Assembly (NCBI GenBank): GCA_018065085.1
Contig: JAGHUA010000006.1
Span: 1-64,000 of the forward strand
Source: Candidatus Liminaster caballi
GTDB lineage: Bacteria > Bacteroidota > Bacteroidia > Bacteroidales > UBA3663
Direction of reading: 5' to 3'
DNA: 64,000 nucleotides
Shown here: in pieces, positions 45,460 to 55,257 of the stretch
Numbering within the stretch: position 1 is the stretch's first letter
Layout of the letters: each line of letters opens with the position of its first letter
Translations under genes and position numbers: made by a program
The notes under the pieces: model-generated
What the model was told of the DNA's origin: nothing
Seen by the model: the letters and a program-made list of their open reading frames with translations, nothing else
The model's database searches: none

Positions 45460-46896
45460 ATGGCAACATATAAGAACATTTATTTCGTTGGTGCAGGTGG
45501 CATCGGAATGTCAGCACTTGAGAGATACTTCAATGAGAACGGTTACAAGGTTGGCGGATATGACAAGACTCCGTCGCCTCTCACCGAGACTTTGATCAAG
45601 GAGGGAATACAGATCCACTTCGAGGATAACATCGATGCCGTGGATGCTGCGTTCAAGGATCCAGAACAGACTCTGGTTTGCTACACTCCTGCCATTCCGA
45701 AAGATCATGGCGAGCTGTGTTTCTTCCAGCAGAACGGTTTTGAGGTTGTGAAGCGCAGCAAACTGCTGGGCATCATCACCCAGACGAAGCGCGGTCTCTG
45801 CTTCTCGGGCACTCACGGCAAGACCACAACATCATCTATGGCAGCACATCTGCTCAAGCAGAGTCACGTCGATTGCAATGCTTTCCTCGGCGGCATCCTC
45901 AAGCCATACGACTCGAACCTTATGCTGTCGGCTCGCAATGCCGACGGTCAGGAGAAAAGCGACCTGACGGTAATCGAGGCCGATGAGTTCGACCGTTCGT
46001 TCCATACGCTCTCGCCATATATGGCAGTCATCACAAGCTGCGACCCTGACCACCTTGACATCTATGGCACGGAGGAAGCCTATCGCGAGTCGTTCGCACA
46101 CTTTGTCTCGCTGGTACGTCCCGGCGGATTCCTGCTCAAGCATAAGGGTGTGAACGTCGATTGTTCGCGTCTCAACAGCGAGGCCCGCTATGCCGAATAC
46201 AGCAGCACAGAGGAGGCCGATTACTATGCGACAAATATCCGCATCGGCGGCGGCACGATTCTTTTTGACTACGTTGCCCGTGCCGAAGGCATCACGATGC
46301 GCGACCTTGAGGTAGGCGTGCCTGTGCCGATCAATGTCGATAATGCCGTGGCTTCGCTCACCATCGCCATGCTCTGCGGCTGTGAGGAGGAGGAACTGCG
46401 TGCGGCTCTCAAGAGCTTCGGCGGAGCCAAGCGTCGATTCGACTTCTATATCAAACGTCAGGATCTGGTGCTGATGGACGACTACGCACACCATCCCGAT
46501 GAGATCCGCGCAAGTCTCACATCCGTGGCTCGTCTGTTTGAGGGCAGGAAGGTCACCGTATGTTTCCAGCCACATCTCTACAGTCGCACACACGATCTGG
46601 TCGATGGCTTTGCCTCTGCCCTCAGCATTCCTCAGCGCACCATCCTTCTGCCTATCTATCCTGCCCGCGAGCAGCCGATTCCAGGCGTTACCTCCGAATG
46701 GCTGTTGGGCAAGATCCAGGACACGGACAAGGCATTGGGCAAGAACGATGCCGAACGATACATCAAGACCAAGGACGAACTTGTAGGACACCTCACAGAA
46801 CTGCGCAAGAAGGGCGATCTGGACGTGGTGGTCATGATGGGTGCAGGCGTTGACATCGAACGACTCGTGGCTCCTGCCAAGGCTGCACTCGAATAA
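45460..46896 (+). CDS. murC: UDP-N-acetylmuramate:L-alanine ligase MurC
   Basis: 478 residues. The Rossmann-type opening IYFVGAGGIGMSALER, the P-loop G117-THGKTT123, VIEADEFDRSF, SCDPDHLDIYG and DDYAHHPDEIRASL are typical of MurC. It adds the first amino acid of the stem peptide to UDP-MurNAc in the cytoplasm. Gene order murG-murC-ftsQ-ftsA-ftsZ is the standard arrangement. A 355-codon open frame on the other strand is a shadow of this gene. Confidence 0.96.
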   Translation: MATYKNIYFVGAGGIGMSALERYFNENGYKVGGYDKTPSPLTETLIKEGIQIHFEDNIDAVDAAFKDPEQTLVCYTPAIPKDHGELCFFQQNGFEVVKRSKLLGIITQTKRGLCFSGTHGKTTTSSMAAHLLKQSHVDCNAFLGGILKPYDSNLMLSARNADGQEKSDLTVIEADEFDRSFHTLSPYMAVITSCDPDHLDIYGTEEAYRESFAHFVSLVRPGGFLLKHKGVNVDCSRLNSEARYAEYSSTEEADYYATNIRIGGGTILFDYVARAEGITMRDLEVGVPVPINVDNAVASLTIAMLCGCEEEELRAALKSFGGAKRRFDFYIKRQDLVLMDDYAHHPDEIRASLTSVARLFEGRKVTVCFQPHLYSRTHDLVDGFASALSIPQRTILLPIYPAREQPIPGVTSEWLLGKIQDTDKALGKNDAERYIKTKDELVGHLTELRKKGDLDVVVMMGAGVDIERLVAPAKAALE

Positions 46897-46947
46897 CATT
46901 CGCTAAAATTTTGATTGTCCTCGAACGAATTATAAACATCTCACAAC

Positions 46948-47706
46948 GTGCTTAAGACAATATTCAAGACCATCGGAGCGACCCTGCTTATTGCCTATCT
47001 GGCGGTTGCCGGTTTCATCTGGAACATCGGCACGCCCGACCGCACCTTCAAGCAGGACAAGGACATACGCCAGTGCGTCAAGGTGGTGATATGCGACTCT
47101 GCCGAGCTTTTCCTCAACGACAAGGATATCTATCCTATTGTCTGCCAGGATTCGCTCGACCCTCGCGGCAAGCTCATCGACCAGTATAATTGCCAGCGCC
47201 TGAAGGCTGCACTGATGCGCAACACGCTCATCGAACGCGCCGACTGCTATCCGACACCCGACAGTCTCCTGCGCATCGACATCTACCAGCGCCACCCTAT
47301 TCTGCGCGTCAAGAGTCAGTTGCTCAGCAATGACTATTATGTGGACGTCAACGGCGAAATGATGAGATACAGGAAGAGCAATAAGGCCGTCAATGTGATG
47401 CTTGCCACCGGTCATATCACCAAGGAGATGGCCACAACGGGATTGTTCGATCTCGTCAGGTTTATCAACGGACACCGCCGTTGGCGCGATGAATTCACTC
47501 AGATCTATGTCGAACCGAACGGCGACGTACGTCTGGTGCCACGCAAGGGCGACCACACCGTCCTGCTCGGTCCTGTCTCTGACCTCGACTCGAAGTTCGC
47601 ACGCCTCTACACATTCCAGAAAAAGGTACTCGACGTGAAAGGATGGAACTCATACAAGACGCTCAGCCTAAAATACAAAGGACAGGTTGTAGCCGAGAAA
47701 TATTAG
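46948..47706 (+). CDS. ftsQ: Cell division protein FtsQ
   Basis: 252 residues starting with GTG. A short cytoplasmic end is followed by one membrane segment (~8-26, TIGATLLIAYLAVAGFIWN) and an extracytoplasmic domain. The POTRA part is short and divergent, followed by IDIYQRHPILRVKSQ, DYYVDVNGEMM and ITKEMATTGLFDLVRFI, which are recognisable in Bacteroidetes FtsQ. FtsQ recruits FtsL/FtsB to the division site. The assignment rests on these segments plus the position between murC and ftsA. There are 51 bp before it and 28 bp after it. Confidence 0.88.
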   Translation: MLKTIFKTIGATLLIAYLAVAGFIWNIGTPDRTFKQDKDIRQCVKVVICDSAELFLNDKDIYPIVCQDSLDPRGKLIDQYNCQRLKAALMRNTLIERADCYPTPDSLLRIDIYQRHPILRVKSQLLSNDYYVDVNGEMMRYRKSNKAVNVMLATGHITKEMATTGLFDLVRFINGHRRWRDEFTQIYVEPNGDVRLVPRKGDHTVLLGPVSDLDSKFARLYTFQKKVLDVKGWNSYKTLSLKYKGQVVAEKY

Positions 47707-47734
47707 AATCAAATCAAAAAAAAACTACACATAT

Positions 47735-49021
47735 ATGACCAAGACACTAACAGCCGCCATACAGTTCGGTTCGTCGCGCATCTCTGCCGCAGCAGCATGG
47801 ATCGATGACGATGGCAACTGCGAGGTTGCAGCAATAGAAAGTACTCCGACCGATGGGTGCATACGCCATGGTTACGTCATGGCTGTCGATGATACAGCCG
47901 TCCGTATCAAGAGCCTTCTGCAGAAGTTGAGCAACAGACTCAAGGCTCAGGGTTCGGGACAGATCACAGCCGCATACGTAGGCATCTGCGGCATGTCGAT
48001 GCGTTCGATGGAACATCATCCTTCACTCGTTGCCGACGAGAGCGGCGAGGTAACGCAGGAGATGATCGAAGCCCTGCGCGAACAGAGCATGCAGTTGACC
48101 GTGCCTGGATACGAGATCCTCGGCATCAGCAGTTGCGGACACTTCATCCAGGATCAGCAGCTCACCGCCCATCATCAGCTTATCATTGCCGAAAGCCGTC
48201 TCTGTCAGGGCTATAGAGCTGCAATGGAAAAGGCTAAGATACGCATTGCCGGCATCATTGCCACTCCTCTTATGGTGGGCGACATCCTTACCAACGAGGA
48301 GAAACAGAATGGCTGTCTGCTTGTCAACCTCGGAGCCCAGCTCACCACAGTTTCTGTCTATGCCCAGGGTTCGCTGCGCAAGCTGACCGTACTTCCGTTG
48401 GGCGGCGACTCTGTGACTGCCGATATTGCTTCGAACGGTCTGAGCCGATTCGATGCCGAGAACATCAAGCAGAACTGGAGCGACGCATCACGTATGGCTG
48501 TCACCGAATCGACTGCATCGACCGCCATCATGGCTTGCCCTATTCCGATCAAGGAACTCAACGTCATCACAGCCAGCCGCTACGAGGAGATTGCCATCAA
48601 CATCATGGCGCAGGTCGAGAAAAGCGGTTACAAAGGCATGCTCAATGCCGGCTGTGTGCTCACTGGCGGCGCATCGTTGCAGAAAGGCCTTACCTCCCTG
48701 CTCAGCAAGCGTCTCGACATGTCGCACATCAGCACCCGCAGCTGCAACACCATCCGCTATGGATCGTCTGAGCGAAAGCCTCATCTATCCTCGCTCATGT
48801 CGATGCTGAAGGTCTGCACGGAGTCATGCGAACAGTCTGCTCAGCCTGCTGCCGATCAGCATGCCGAACAGAAACCAGCTCCTACACCAAAACCAAAGAC
48901 CGAGCCTAAGCGCCCGGAGAAGAAAGCTGACAGCAGCGGCATCACCTTCTCACGCCGCACGGCAGCAGCCGGCATCAGAGGGTTCTTTGACGACCTCTTC
49001 TCGGGCATTGACGAAAACTAA
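47735..49021 (+). CDS. ftsA: Cell division protein FtsA (actin-like membrane tether of FtsZ)
   Basis: 428 residues with an actin-fold layout. The 1C-like domain includes DGCIRHGYVMAVDD. LVNLGAQLTTVSVYAQGSL, TVLPLGGDSVTADIA and the adenosine loop VLTGGASLQKG follow. A proline- and lysine-rich linker (~365-398) leads to a C-terminal amphipathic helix (RGFFDDLFSGI) for membrane binding. The phosphate-1 segment reads AAIQFGSSRIS, with Gln at the place of the usual Asp and FGSSR for xGTSK, so nucleotide binding may be unusual. It lies 28 bp after ftsQ and 29 bp before ftsZ. Confidence 0.92.
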   Translation: MTKTLTAAIQFGSSRISAAAAWIDDDGNCEVAAIESTPTDGCIRHGYVMAVDDTAVRIKSLLQKLSNRLKAQGSGQITAAYVGICGMSMRSMEHHPSLVADESGEVTQEMIEALREQSMQLTVPGYEILGISSCGHFIQDQQLTAHHQLIIAESRLCQGYRAAMEKAKIRIAGIIATPLMVGDILTNEEKQNGCLLVNLGAQLTTVSVYAQGSLRKLTVLPLGGDSVTADIASNGLSRFDAENIKQNWSDASRMAVTESTASTAIMACPIPIKELNVITASRYEEIAINIMAQVEKSGYKGMLNAGCVLTGGASLQKGLTSLLSKRLDMSHISTRSCNTIRYGSSERKPHLSSLMSMLKVCTESCEQSAQPAADQHAEQKPAPTPKPKTEPKRPEKKADSSGITFSRRTAAAGIRGFFDDLFSGIDEN

Positions 49022-49050
49022 GTCTCAACAATAATATTCATCAGAAATAT

Positions 49051-50562
49051 ATGGAAGATCAAGACAATACAATACAGTTCGCTTACCCCGAAAATGAACA
49101 GCCGACACAAAGCATCATCAAGGTGGTGGGCGTCGGTGGCGGCGGTTCGAATGCTGTCGAGAATATGTATAAGGAAGGCATTCAGGATGTCACTTTCCTC
49201 ATCATCAATACCGATGCTGCGGCTTTGCGCAAATCCTCCGTGCCTAACAAGCTCGCCATCGCCGAACTCGGAGCAGGCGCTGTTCCCCAGGTTGCTCATG
49301 ACTATGCTATCGAGCATGAGGATGAGATCCGTCAGGCTCTTGACGATGGCACACGCATGGTTTTCATCACCGCCGGCATGGGTGGCGGCACAGGTACTGG
49401 AGCCTCGCCTGTCGTGGCTCGCATCGCCAAGGAGCTGGGCATCCTCACCATCGGCATCGTCACTATCCCGTTCCGTTTTGAGGGTCGTCCGAAGATCCAG
49501 ATGGCTCTCAAGGGCGTGGCTGAGATCAGAAAGCATGTCGATGCGCTGCTGGTGGTCAACAATGACCGTCTGACTGAGATCTATGCCGACCTGACGTTCT
49601 TCAATGCGTTCAAGAAGGCAGACGACACGCTTACCATCGCCGCCAAGAGCATATCCGATATCATCAACATCACGGGTTACATGAACCTCGACTTTGCCGA
49701 TGTTGAGCGCACTCTCACAAACAGCGGCGTGGCTCTTATCTCGACCGGCGAAGCAAGCGGCGAGAACCGCGTAACAAAGGCTATCAATAATGCCATCACC
49801 TCTCCACTGCTTCAGGACAACGAGATCACCAAGGCCAAGCGCCTTCTTTTCGAGCTCTGCTTCTCAAGTACCAATCCGGTGTCTATGGCCGAGATGAACG
49901 AACTCAACCTCTTCGTCGAGAACCTGCGCGAGGACATCAAGGTCATCTGGGGCGCCATGGAGGACGATACGCTCGGCGATAGCGTGCGCATGATCATACT
50001 TGCTGCCGGTTATGACATGGAGATTGATGAACAACAGGCCAGGACCGTTGCCTCAAAGTCTGAAGAGACTCCTGCGGCAGAAGAAACTACTCCTGCAGTA
50101 AAGGAAACTCCTGCAGTAGAGGAAACTCCAACAGTAGAGGAGTCAGCCCCGGCCGAGGAAACTCCTGCCAAGGAAGATGCTCCTATTGCCGAGGAAGAAC
50201 CAATCGCAGAGGAGGAACCGGCTGTCGAGGAGGAGCCTGTTACTGAGAAAAAAGCCCCTGTTGAGGAGCCCGCCAAGCCTGAGTTTGTCATCGAACAGAC
50301 CGACGATGTTCAGAAAGGCCTGGAAGAGATCAGCAAATACTATGGTGCTGAGACAGCCGACGAAATGCGCATGGATCAGATTCGCCGCAACTACTACAAG
50401 CTCGATGACGCAGACCTTTCGAACGAGGAACTTGTCTCGATGCTCGAAAAGATGCCGTCATACAACCGTACCGCCGAACAGCTCGGCGAACTGAAAGCCG
50501 TATCGAAGCGCAACACCATCGCTCAGACTCCAGCCAGCAACGACGGCACGATTCCGTTCTAA
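49051..50562 (+). CDS. ftsZ: Cell division GTPase FtsZ with acidic repeat linker
   Basis: 503 residues. The tubulin-like core (~20-330) has KVVGVGGGGSNAV, the GTP-binding loop G111-GGTGTG117 and the T7 synergy loop MN212-LD214-FAD217 used for hydrolysis across the subunit interface. Residues ~335-415 are a low-complexity acidic linker built from EETPAVE/EEEPIAE-type units. A conserved C-terminal part follows (QTDDVQKGLEEISKYYG, PSYNRTAEQLGELK) and the end GTIPF, presumably the FtsA-binding peptide. FtsZ polymerises into the Z ring. It ends the classical cluster; an ABC-F gene follows 54 bp later. Confidence 0.97.
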   Translation: MEDQDNTIQFAYPENEQPTQSIIKVVGVGGGGSNAVENMYKEGIQDVTFLIINTDAAALRKSSVPNKLAIAELGAGAVPQVAHDYAIEHEDEIRQALDDGTRMVFITAGMGGGTGTGASPVVARIAKELGILTIGIVTIPFRFEGRPKIQMALKGVAEIRKHVDALLVVNNDRLTEIYADLTFFNAFKKADDTLTIAAKSISDIINITGYMNLDFADVERTLTNSGVALISTGEASGENRVTKAINNAITSPLLQDNEITKAKRLLFELCFSSTNPVSMAEMNELNLFVENLREDIKVIWGAMEDDTLGDSVRMIILAAGYDMEIDEQQARTVASKSEETPAAEETTPAVKETPAVEETPTVEESAPAEETPAKEDAPIAEEEPIAEEEPAVEEEPVTEKKAPVEEPAKPEFVIEQTDDVQKGLEEISKYYGAETADEMRMDQIRRNYYKLDDADLSNEELVSMLEKMPSYNRTAEQLGELKAVSKRNTIAQTPASNDGTIPF

Positions 50563-50616
50563 AACGGTCCGCAGCCGAAGTCCTCATTCCTTTTAAAAAC
50601 TATATTAACAACATAA

Positions 50617-52227
<1,611 letters not shown>

Positions 52228-52275
52228 TCTTGCTGCGCTGCCTACCAGCTAAACTTACTAATCAAAAAATATTTT

Positions 52276-52320
52276 CTGAGGGCTTCCTAAACATTGGGAG
52301 GTCCTCAGAACTTTTATTTC
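52276..52320 (+). terminator. Intrinsic terminator after the ABC-F gene
   Basis: CTGAGG (52276-52281) pairs with CCTCAG (52303-52308). Inner CTTCC/GGGAG pairing lengthens the stem around a TAAACAT-type loop. It is followed by AACTTTTATTTC. It lies 49 bp after the ABC-F stop and probably ends the plus-strand run. The next ~190 bp (to 52506) are AT-rich and hold nothing else I can name. Confidence 0.7.
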
Positions 52321-52506
52321 AACGGTTACAAACTCTTGGCAAATCCTCACAAACTTTTTGTCAGCATCTCATAACACTTGGTAAGTCTTGAAAAAAGTTA
52401 TAAAAAACATTCCAAGTATACTTGTGATGTAAAAAATCAAATTTTCGACACTCCCAGGAAAGCGGTAATGATAAAAATCATTTTTTTGCTAAAAAATATA
52501 TTTCTG

Positions 52507-52770
52507 CTATTTCCCGAACAACTTTGTGAACCATTTCTTGACTCTGGGAAGCAAGGATGAAGTATCAGAGTGTTCGTCTGCAAGGCGATTAGAATAATGC
52601 CACATTGGGCATTCTTTACTCAAAAGCCAGTCGATGACTTGTGGCGCAGGTTTTTTGAGTTTGATGATAGGATCAATGAAGAACAACTCGCCACGATCAT
52701 CCTTCAGGACGTTCATACTTAATGAAAAGACCATTTGCTTTTGCGATTGAAATCAAGCGCTGGCATTCTG
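52507..52770 (-). pseudogene. Remnant of a kinase-like (polyvalent-protein type) gene with internal deletion
   Basis: Two fragments in adjacent minus-strand frames look like the ends of one protein. The first (52697-52762) reads CQRLISIAKANGLFIKYERP. The second (52507-52734) begins within the first and reads SMNVLKDDRGELFFIDPII, then KLKKPAPQVIDWLL. The second piece resembles the Asn-x-x-x and I-D-P segment at the C-terminal lobe of kinase-like domains found in mobile-element polyvalent proteins, where ~100-150 residues normally separate the two parts. A frame-changing deletion near 52715-52735 would explain the arrangement. The family resemblance is from memory and not certain; the two pieces could also be unrelated small ORFs. 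Confidence 0.38.
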
Positions 52771-52953
52771 CTTCCTCCGAAGCTCGCGAATAATACTCCC
52801 AAGCTCCATTCTGTTGATTGGTGCCTGGCGCTGTAAACACAGATATACGGCTTCTATCGCTATCTGCCTGTCGCTGACGGGAAGACTGTCCACCCAAAGA
52901 CTGACCGGCAGATTGCTGCCTACCATCATAATCTGATCTATGCTTTTGTCCAT
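52753..52953 (-). CDS. Small hypothetical protein (66 aa)
   Basis: 66 residues, mixed hydrophobic and charged, ending in a basic stretch (MELGSIIRELRRKQ). No family is recognised. It is supported by a good promoter match at 52979-53008, about 26 bp upstream of its ATG. It overlaps the start of the kinase-like remnant, so it may be the surviving first gene of a decayed pair or the N-terminal part of the same broken gene. Confidence 0.4.
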   Translation of the reverse strand: MDKSIDQIMMVGSNLPVSLWVDSLPVSDRQIAIEAVYLCLQRQAPINRMELGSIIRELRRKQNASA

Positions 52954-52978
52954 TTTTCATCGGTTGTATTTTGCATTG

Positions 52979-53008
52979 CAAAGATAAGACATAATTTCGA
53001 ATTTCAAA
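52979..53008 (-). promoter_or_regulatory. Promoter-like element upstream of the 66-aa ORF
   Basis: On the minus strand TTTG (53008-53005), 18 bases, then TATCTTTG (52986-52979). The -7 box is a full match to TAnnTTTG, and the spacing is two bases shorter than in the tRNA-Gln promoter. The flanking ~80 bp to 53080 are AT-rich without other visible features. Confidence 0.55.
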
Positions 53009-53080
53009 AAAACTATAACTATTTTAAATCAGAGTTTAGTTGTTTATTTATAGAATTAACTCTTTTTGATAAATAGACAT

Positions 53081-53122
53081 AAAAAAAATCAGCGCCCCCG
53101 AAAGGGAGCGCCGATTTTATTT
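53081..53122. terminator. Intrinsic terminator after the orphan SusCD pair
   Basis: A GC-rich hairpin (ATC.GCGC.CCC, loop GAAA, GGG.GCGC.GAT) is flanked by eight A on the left and TTTTATTTT on the right. It works for the minus-strand susD 3, 23 bp beyond its stop, and could also stop plus-strand transcription. Confidence 0.85.
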
Positions 53123-53144
53123 TGTTCATAAGAACGACGGCAGA

Positions 53145-55235
53145 TTAATAGCCAGGGTTCTGATCACATGCAGAGTTCTTAAGGAGCTCGTCCTCAGGAA
53201 TTGGCATGAACATCTTATCCATATTGAAGTCGAAGTCACGAGCAGTCTTCCACTGCTTGATAACCTCAGGACCAGTCTGTGGAAGGGTATTCTTAGGATA
53301 AACAGTGTTAACGTGATCCTCAAGGAAGCCAGACTTGTGGAGGTCTGAACGGAGATAAGGCTCAGCACTGAACTCCTTACGACGCTCCTCGCCAAGGGCT
53401 ACGAGCCATGCCTCTGACTTATAGCCAAGGTCAGCCTTACGCTTTGTATAATACTCCTGTGCAGAAGGAACAGCTACGGTAGTAGTGTTGAATGCGAATG
53501 GATAACCATCCAGATCAACAGCATCACCCTTACCATCGCTATCGCCGAAGTAATCAGCTACCTTCTGGTGGTGAACAGAGAACTTAGCTGCAAGAGCATC
53601 AGCCTGACCAACCTCAAGGTTACCGAATGCACGCTGACGGATCTTGTCGATAAGATCCCAGCCTTCAGCATCCTTACCAAGGTGGAAGCAGCACTCTGCC
53701 TGGTCGAGGAGAACGTTAGCATAACGCTTGAAGTAGATGTGGTCTGGAGTCCAGAGGCAACCAGTACTCCAGTCAGTACCACGACCATTGCGCCAGTGCT
53801 TTGAAGACCATACCGTTGGAGCAGGGTCACCAGAAGCCCAGTGATAACCACACCAACCTACGAATTCCTGGTTGAATGGGTTGAAACCAATTGGATGCTG
53901 TGGATCATAGCAACCATTACCGCCTTCATCCTCCATCTTATAATTGTCATAAAGGAACTGATGATACTCGTAAATGTCCTTGCCCAGAGCGTCTTTGCCC
54001 AGAGTCTCAGCGATTTTTTTGCCGTTTTTATCCTTCGTCCAAACAGTATCATTGTTTGCATCAAAGACTACGTTTGAATAACCACGGAGATACTTCTTGT
54101 TAGCTTCGATCCATGCAGCAGTTGGCTTAACGTGCTGCTCCCAAGTTGGATGCTCAGCAACCCAAGTCTCAGCAGGAACGGTAGCAGTAACCATTGAAGC
54201 ATCACGACGCTTATCGAATGAGCCAGCGTATGTACCATCGAGATAGTTCTCAAATGCGTCATAGAGCTCCCATGACATCTGGTATGTACCCCATGCGCCA
54301 TTTGATGTTGGAGCGAAGTAGAAACCAGTCCAACCACGGGCACCAGCATTATCAGCGTCATTCCATGAACCCCACTTATCACCAGAGTTCAGTACAATCT
54401 GCCAGATTGCCTCCTTTGGCCATGCCTCGTCAGCATCGTACAGTGTAGAAAATGATGGAGCAAGCTCGTAAACACCACTCTTGATAACCTTATCGAGAGC
54501 CTCGTATGCCTTCTGATAGCATTCAGCAGCCTTCTCTGGGCAAGTGTATGCCTTCCACATATAAGCATCGCCAAGGAATGTCAGAGCCATACCCTTTGTG
54601 CAACGGCCATACTCACCCTGGAATGGTTCCCAGTCAAGAAGTTCTGCTGCACCTTCGAAGTCAGCGATAACGAAATCCCACATCTCCTCGAAATCCTTAG
54701 CGCGAGCCTTGGTAGGAGTGTTGTTATAGTTCTCACCTGTGATGAGAAGAGGCACACGGCCGAATGTGTTGGCAAGAGCGAAGAACTCAAATCCACGGAG
54801 TGCCATAGCCTCACCCTTGAGATGACGCTTGGTGTCTTCTGAGACGCGTTCTGCTGTCTCGATACCGGCAATGAAGTCGTTGCAGCGTGAAGCGCAGGCA
54901 TACGACTGCTTCCAGTAGTCACGGAGCTGCTCGTTCTTAGCGGTCCAGTTCTGTGTCATGAAGTCCTTATCCCAACCTGAAGCCTGAGAGTCCATTGTTG
55001 GGTGCAGTCCGTTGAAGATCCAGTACTTATATGGGTCATCATTCTTACCGCCACGACGGTGCAAAAGGTCATAGCAACCTGTCATACCCTTAATGGCACC
55101 TTCGTCAGAAGAATACATTGCAGCCTCATCGAGCAATGAGTAGTGTGTTACATCGAGGAATTCATCATTGTCGCATGATGAGAATGCAACGCAACCCAAT
55201 GCAGCTACACCGAAAATCTTAAAGATATTTTTCAT
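53145..55235 (-). CDS. SusD/RagB-family outer-membrane lipoprotein (SusD 3)
   Basis: 696 residues with lipobox FSSC (Cys21) and the mature start DNDEFLDVTHYSLLDEAAMY. CASRCNDFIAGIETAERV, GEAMALRGFEFFALANTFGRVP and LGEERRKEFSAEPYLRSDL-like segments identify the SusD family. At 696 residues it is larger than the two other SusD proteins here, with extra loops in the middle (~330-480). It should pair with SusC 3, encoded 22 bp upstream. No enzyme, sensor or sigma-factor gene is beside this pair, so the ligand cannot be guessed. Confidence 0.94.
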   Translation of the reverse strand: MKNIFKIFGVAALGCVAFSSCDNDEFLDVTHYSLLDEAAMYSSDEGAIKGMTGCYDLLHRRGGKNDDPYKYWIFNGLHPTMDSQASGWDKDFMTQNWTAKNEQLRDYWKQSYACASRCNDFIAGIETAERVSEDTKRHLKGEAMALRGFEFFALANTFGRVPLLITGENYNNTPTKARAKDFEEMWDFVIADFEGAAELLDWEPFQGEYGRCTKGMALTFLGDAYMWKAYTCPEKAAECYQKAYEALDKVIKSGVYELAPSFSTLYDADEAWPKEAIWQIVLNSGDKWGSWNDADNAGARGWTGFYFAPTSNGAWGTYQMSWELYDAFENYLDGTYAGSFDKRRDASMVTATVPAETWVAEHPTWEQHVKPTAAWIEANKKYLRGYSNVVFDANNDTVWTKDKNGKKIAETLGKDALGKDIYEYHQFLYDNYKMEDEGGNGCYDPQHPIGFNPFNQEFVGWCGYHWASGDPAPTVWSSKHWRNGRGTDWSTGCLWTPDHIYFKRYANVLLDQAECCFHLGKDAEGWDLIDKIRQRAFGNLEVGQADALAAKFSVHHQKVADYFGDSDGKGDAVDLDGYPFAFNTTTVAVPSAQEYYTKRKADLGYKSEAWLVALGEERRKEFSAEPYLRSDLHKSGFLEDHVNTVYPKNTLPQTGPEVIKQWKTARDFDFNMDKMFMPIPEDELLKNSACDQNPGY

Positions 55236-55257
55236 AATGATATTCGATAATTATAGT

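Noticed and set aside
44352..46899. Long minus-strand frames (375 and 355 codons) opposite murG and murC
   Set aside because: Exact antisense of well-conserved Mur enzymes; composition is unlike a real protein and no start context is visible.
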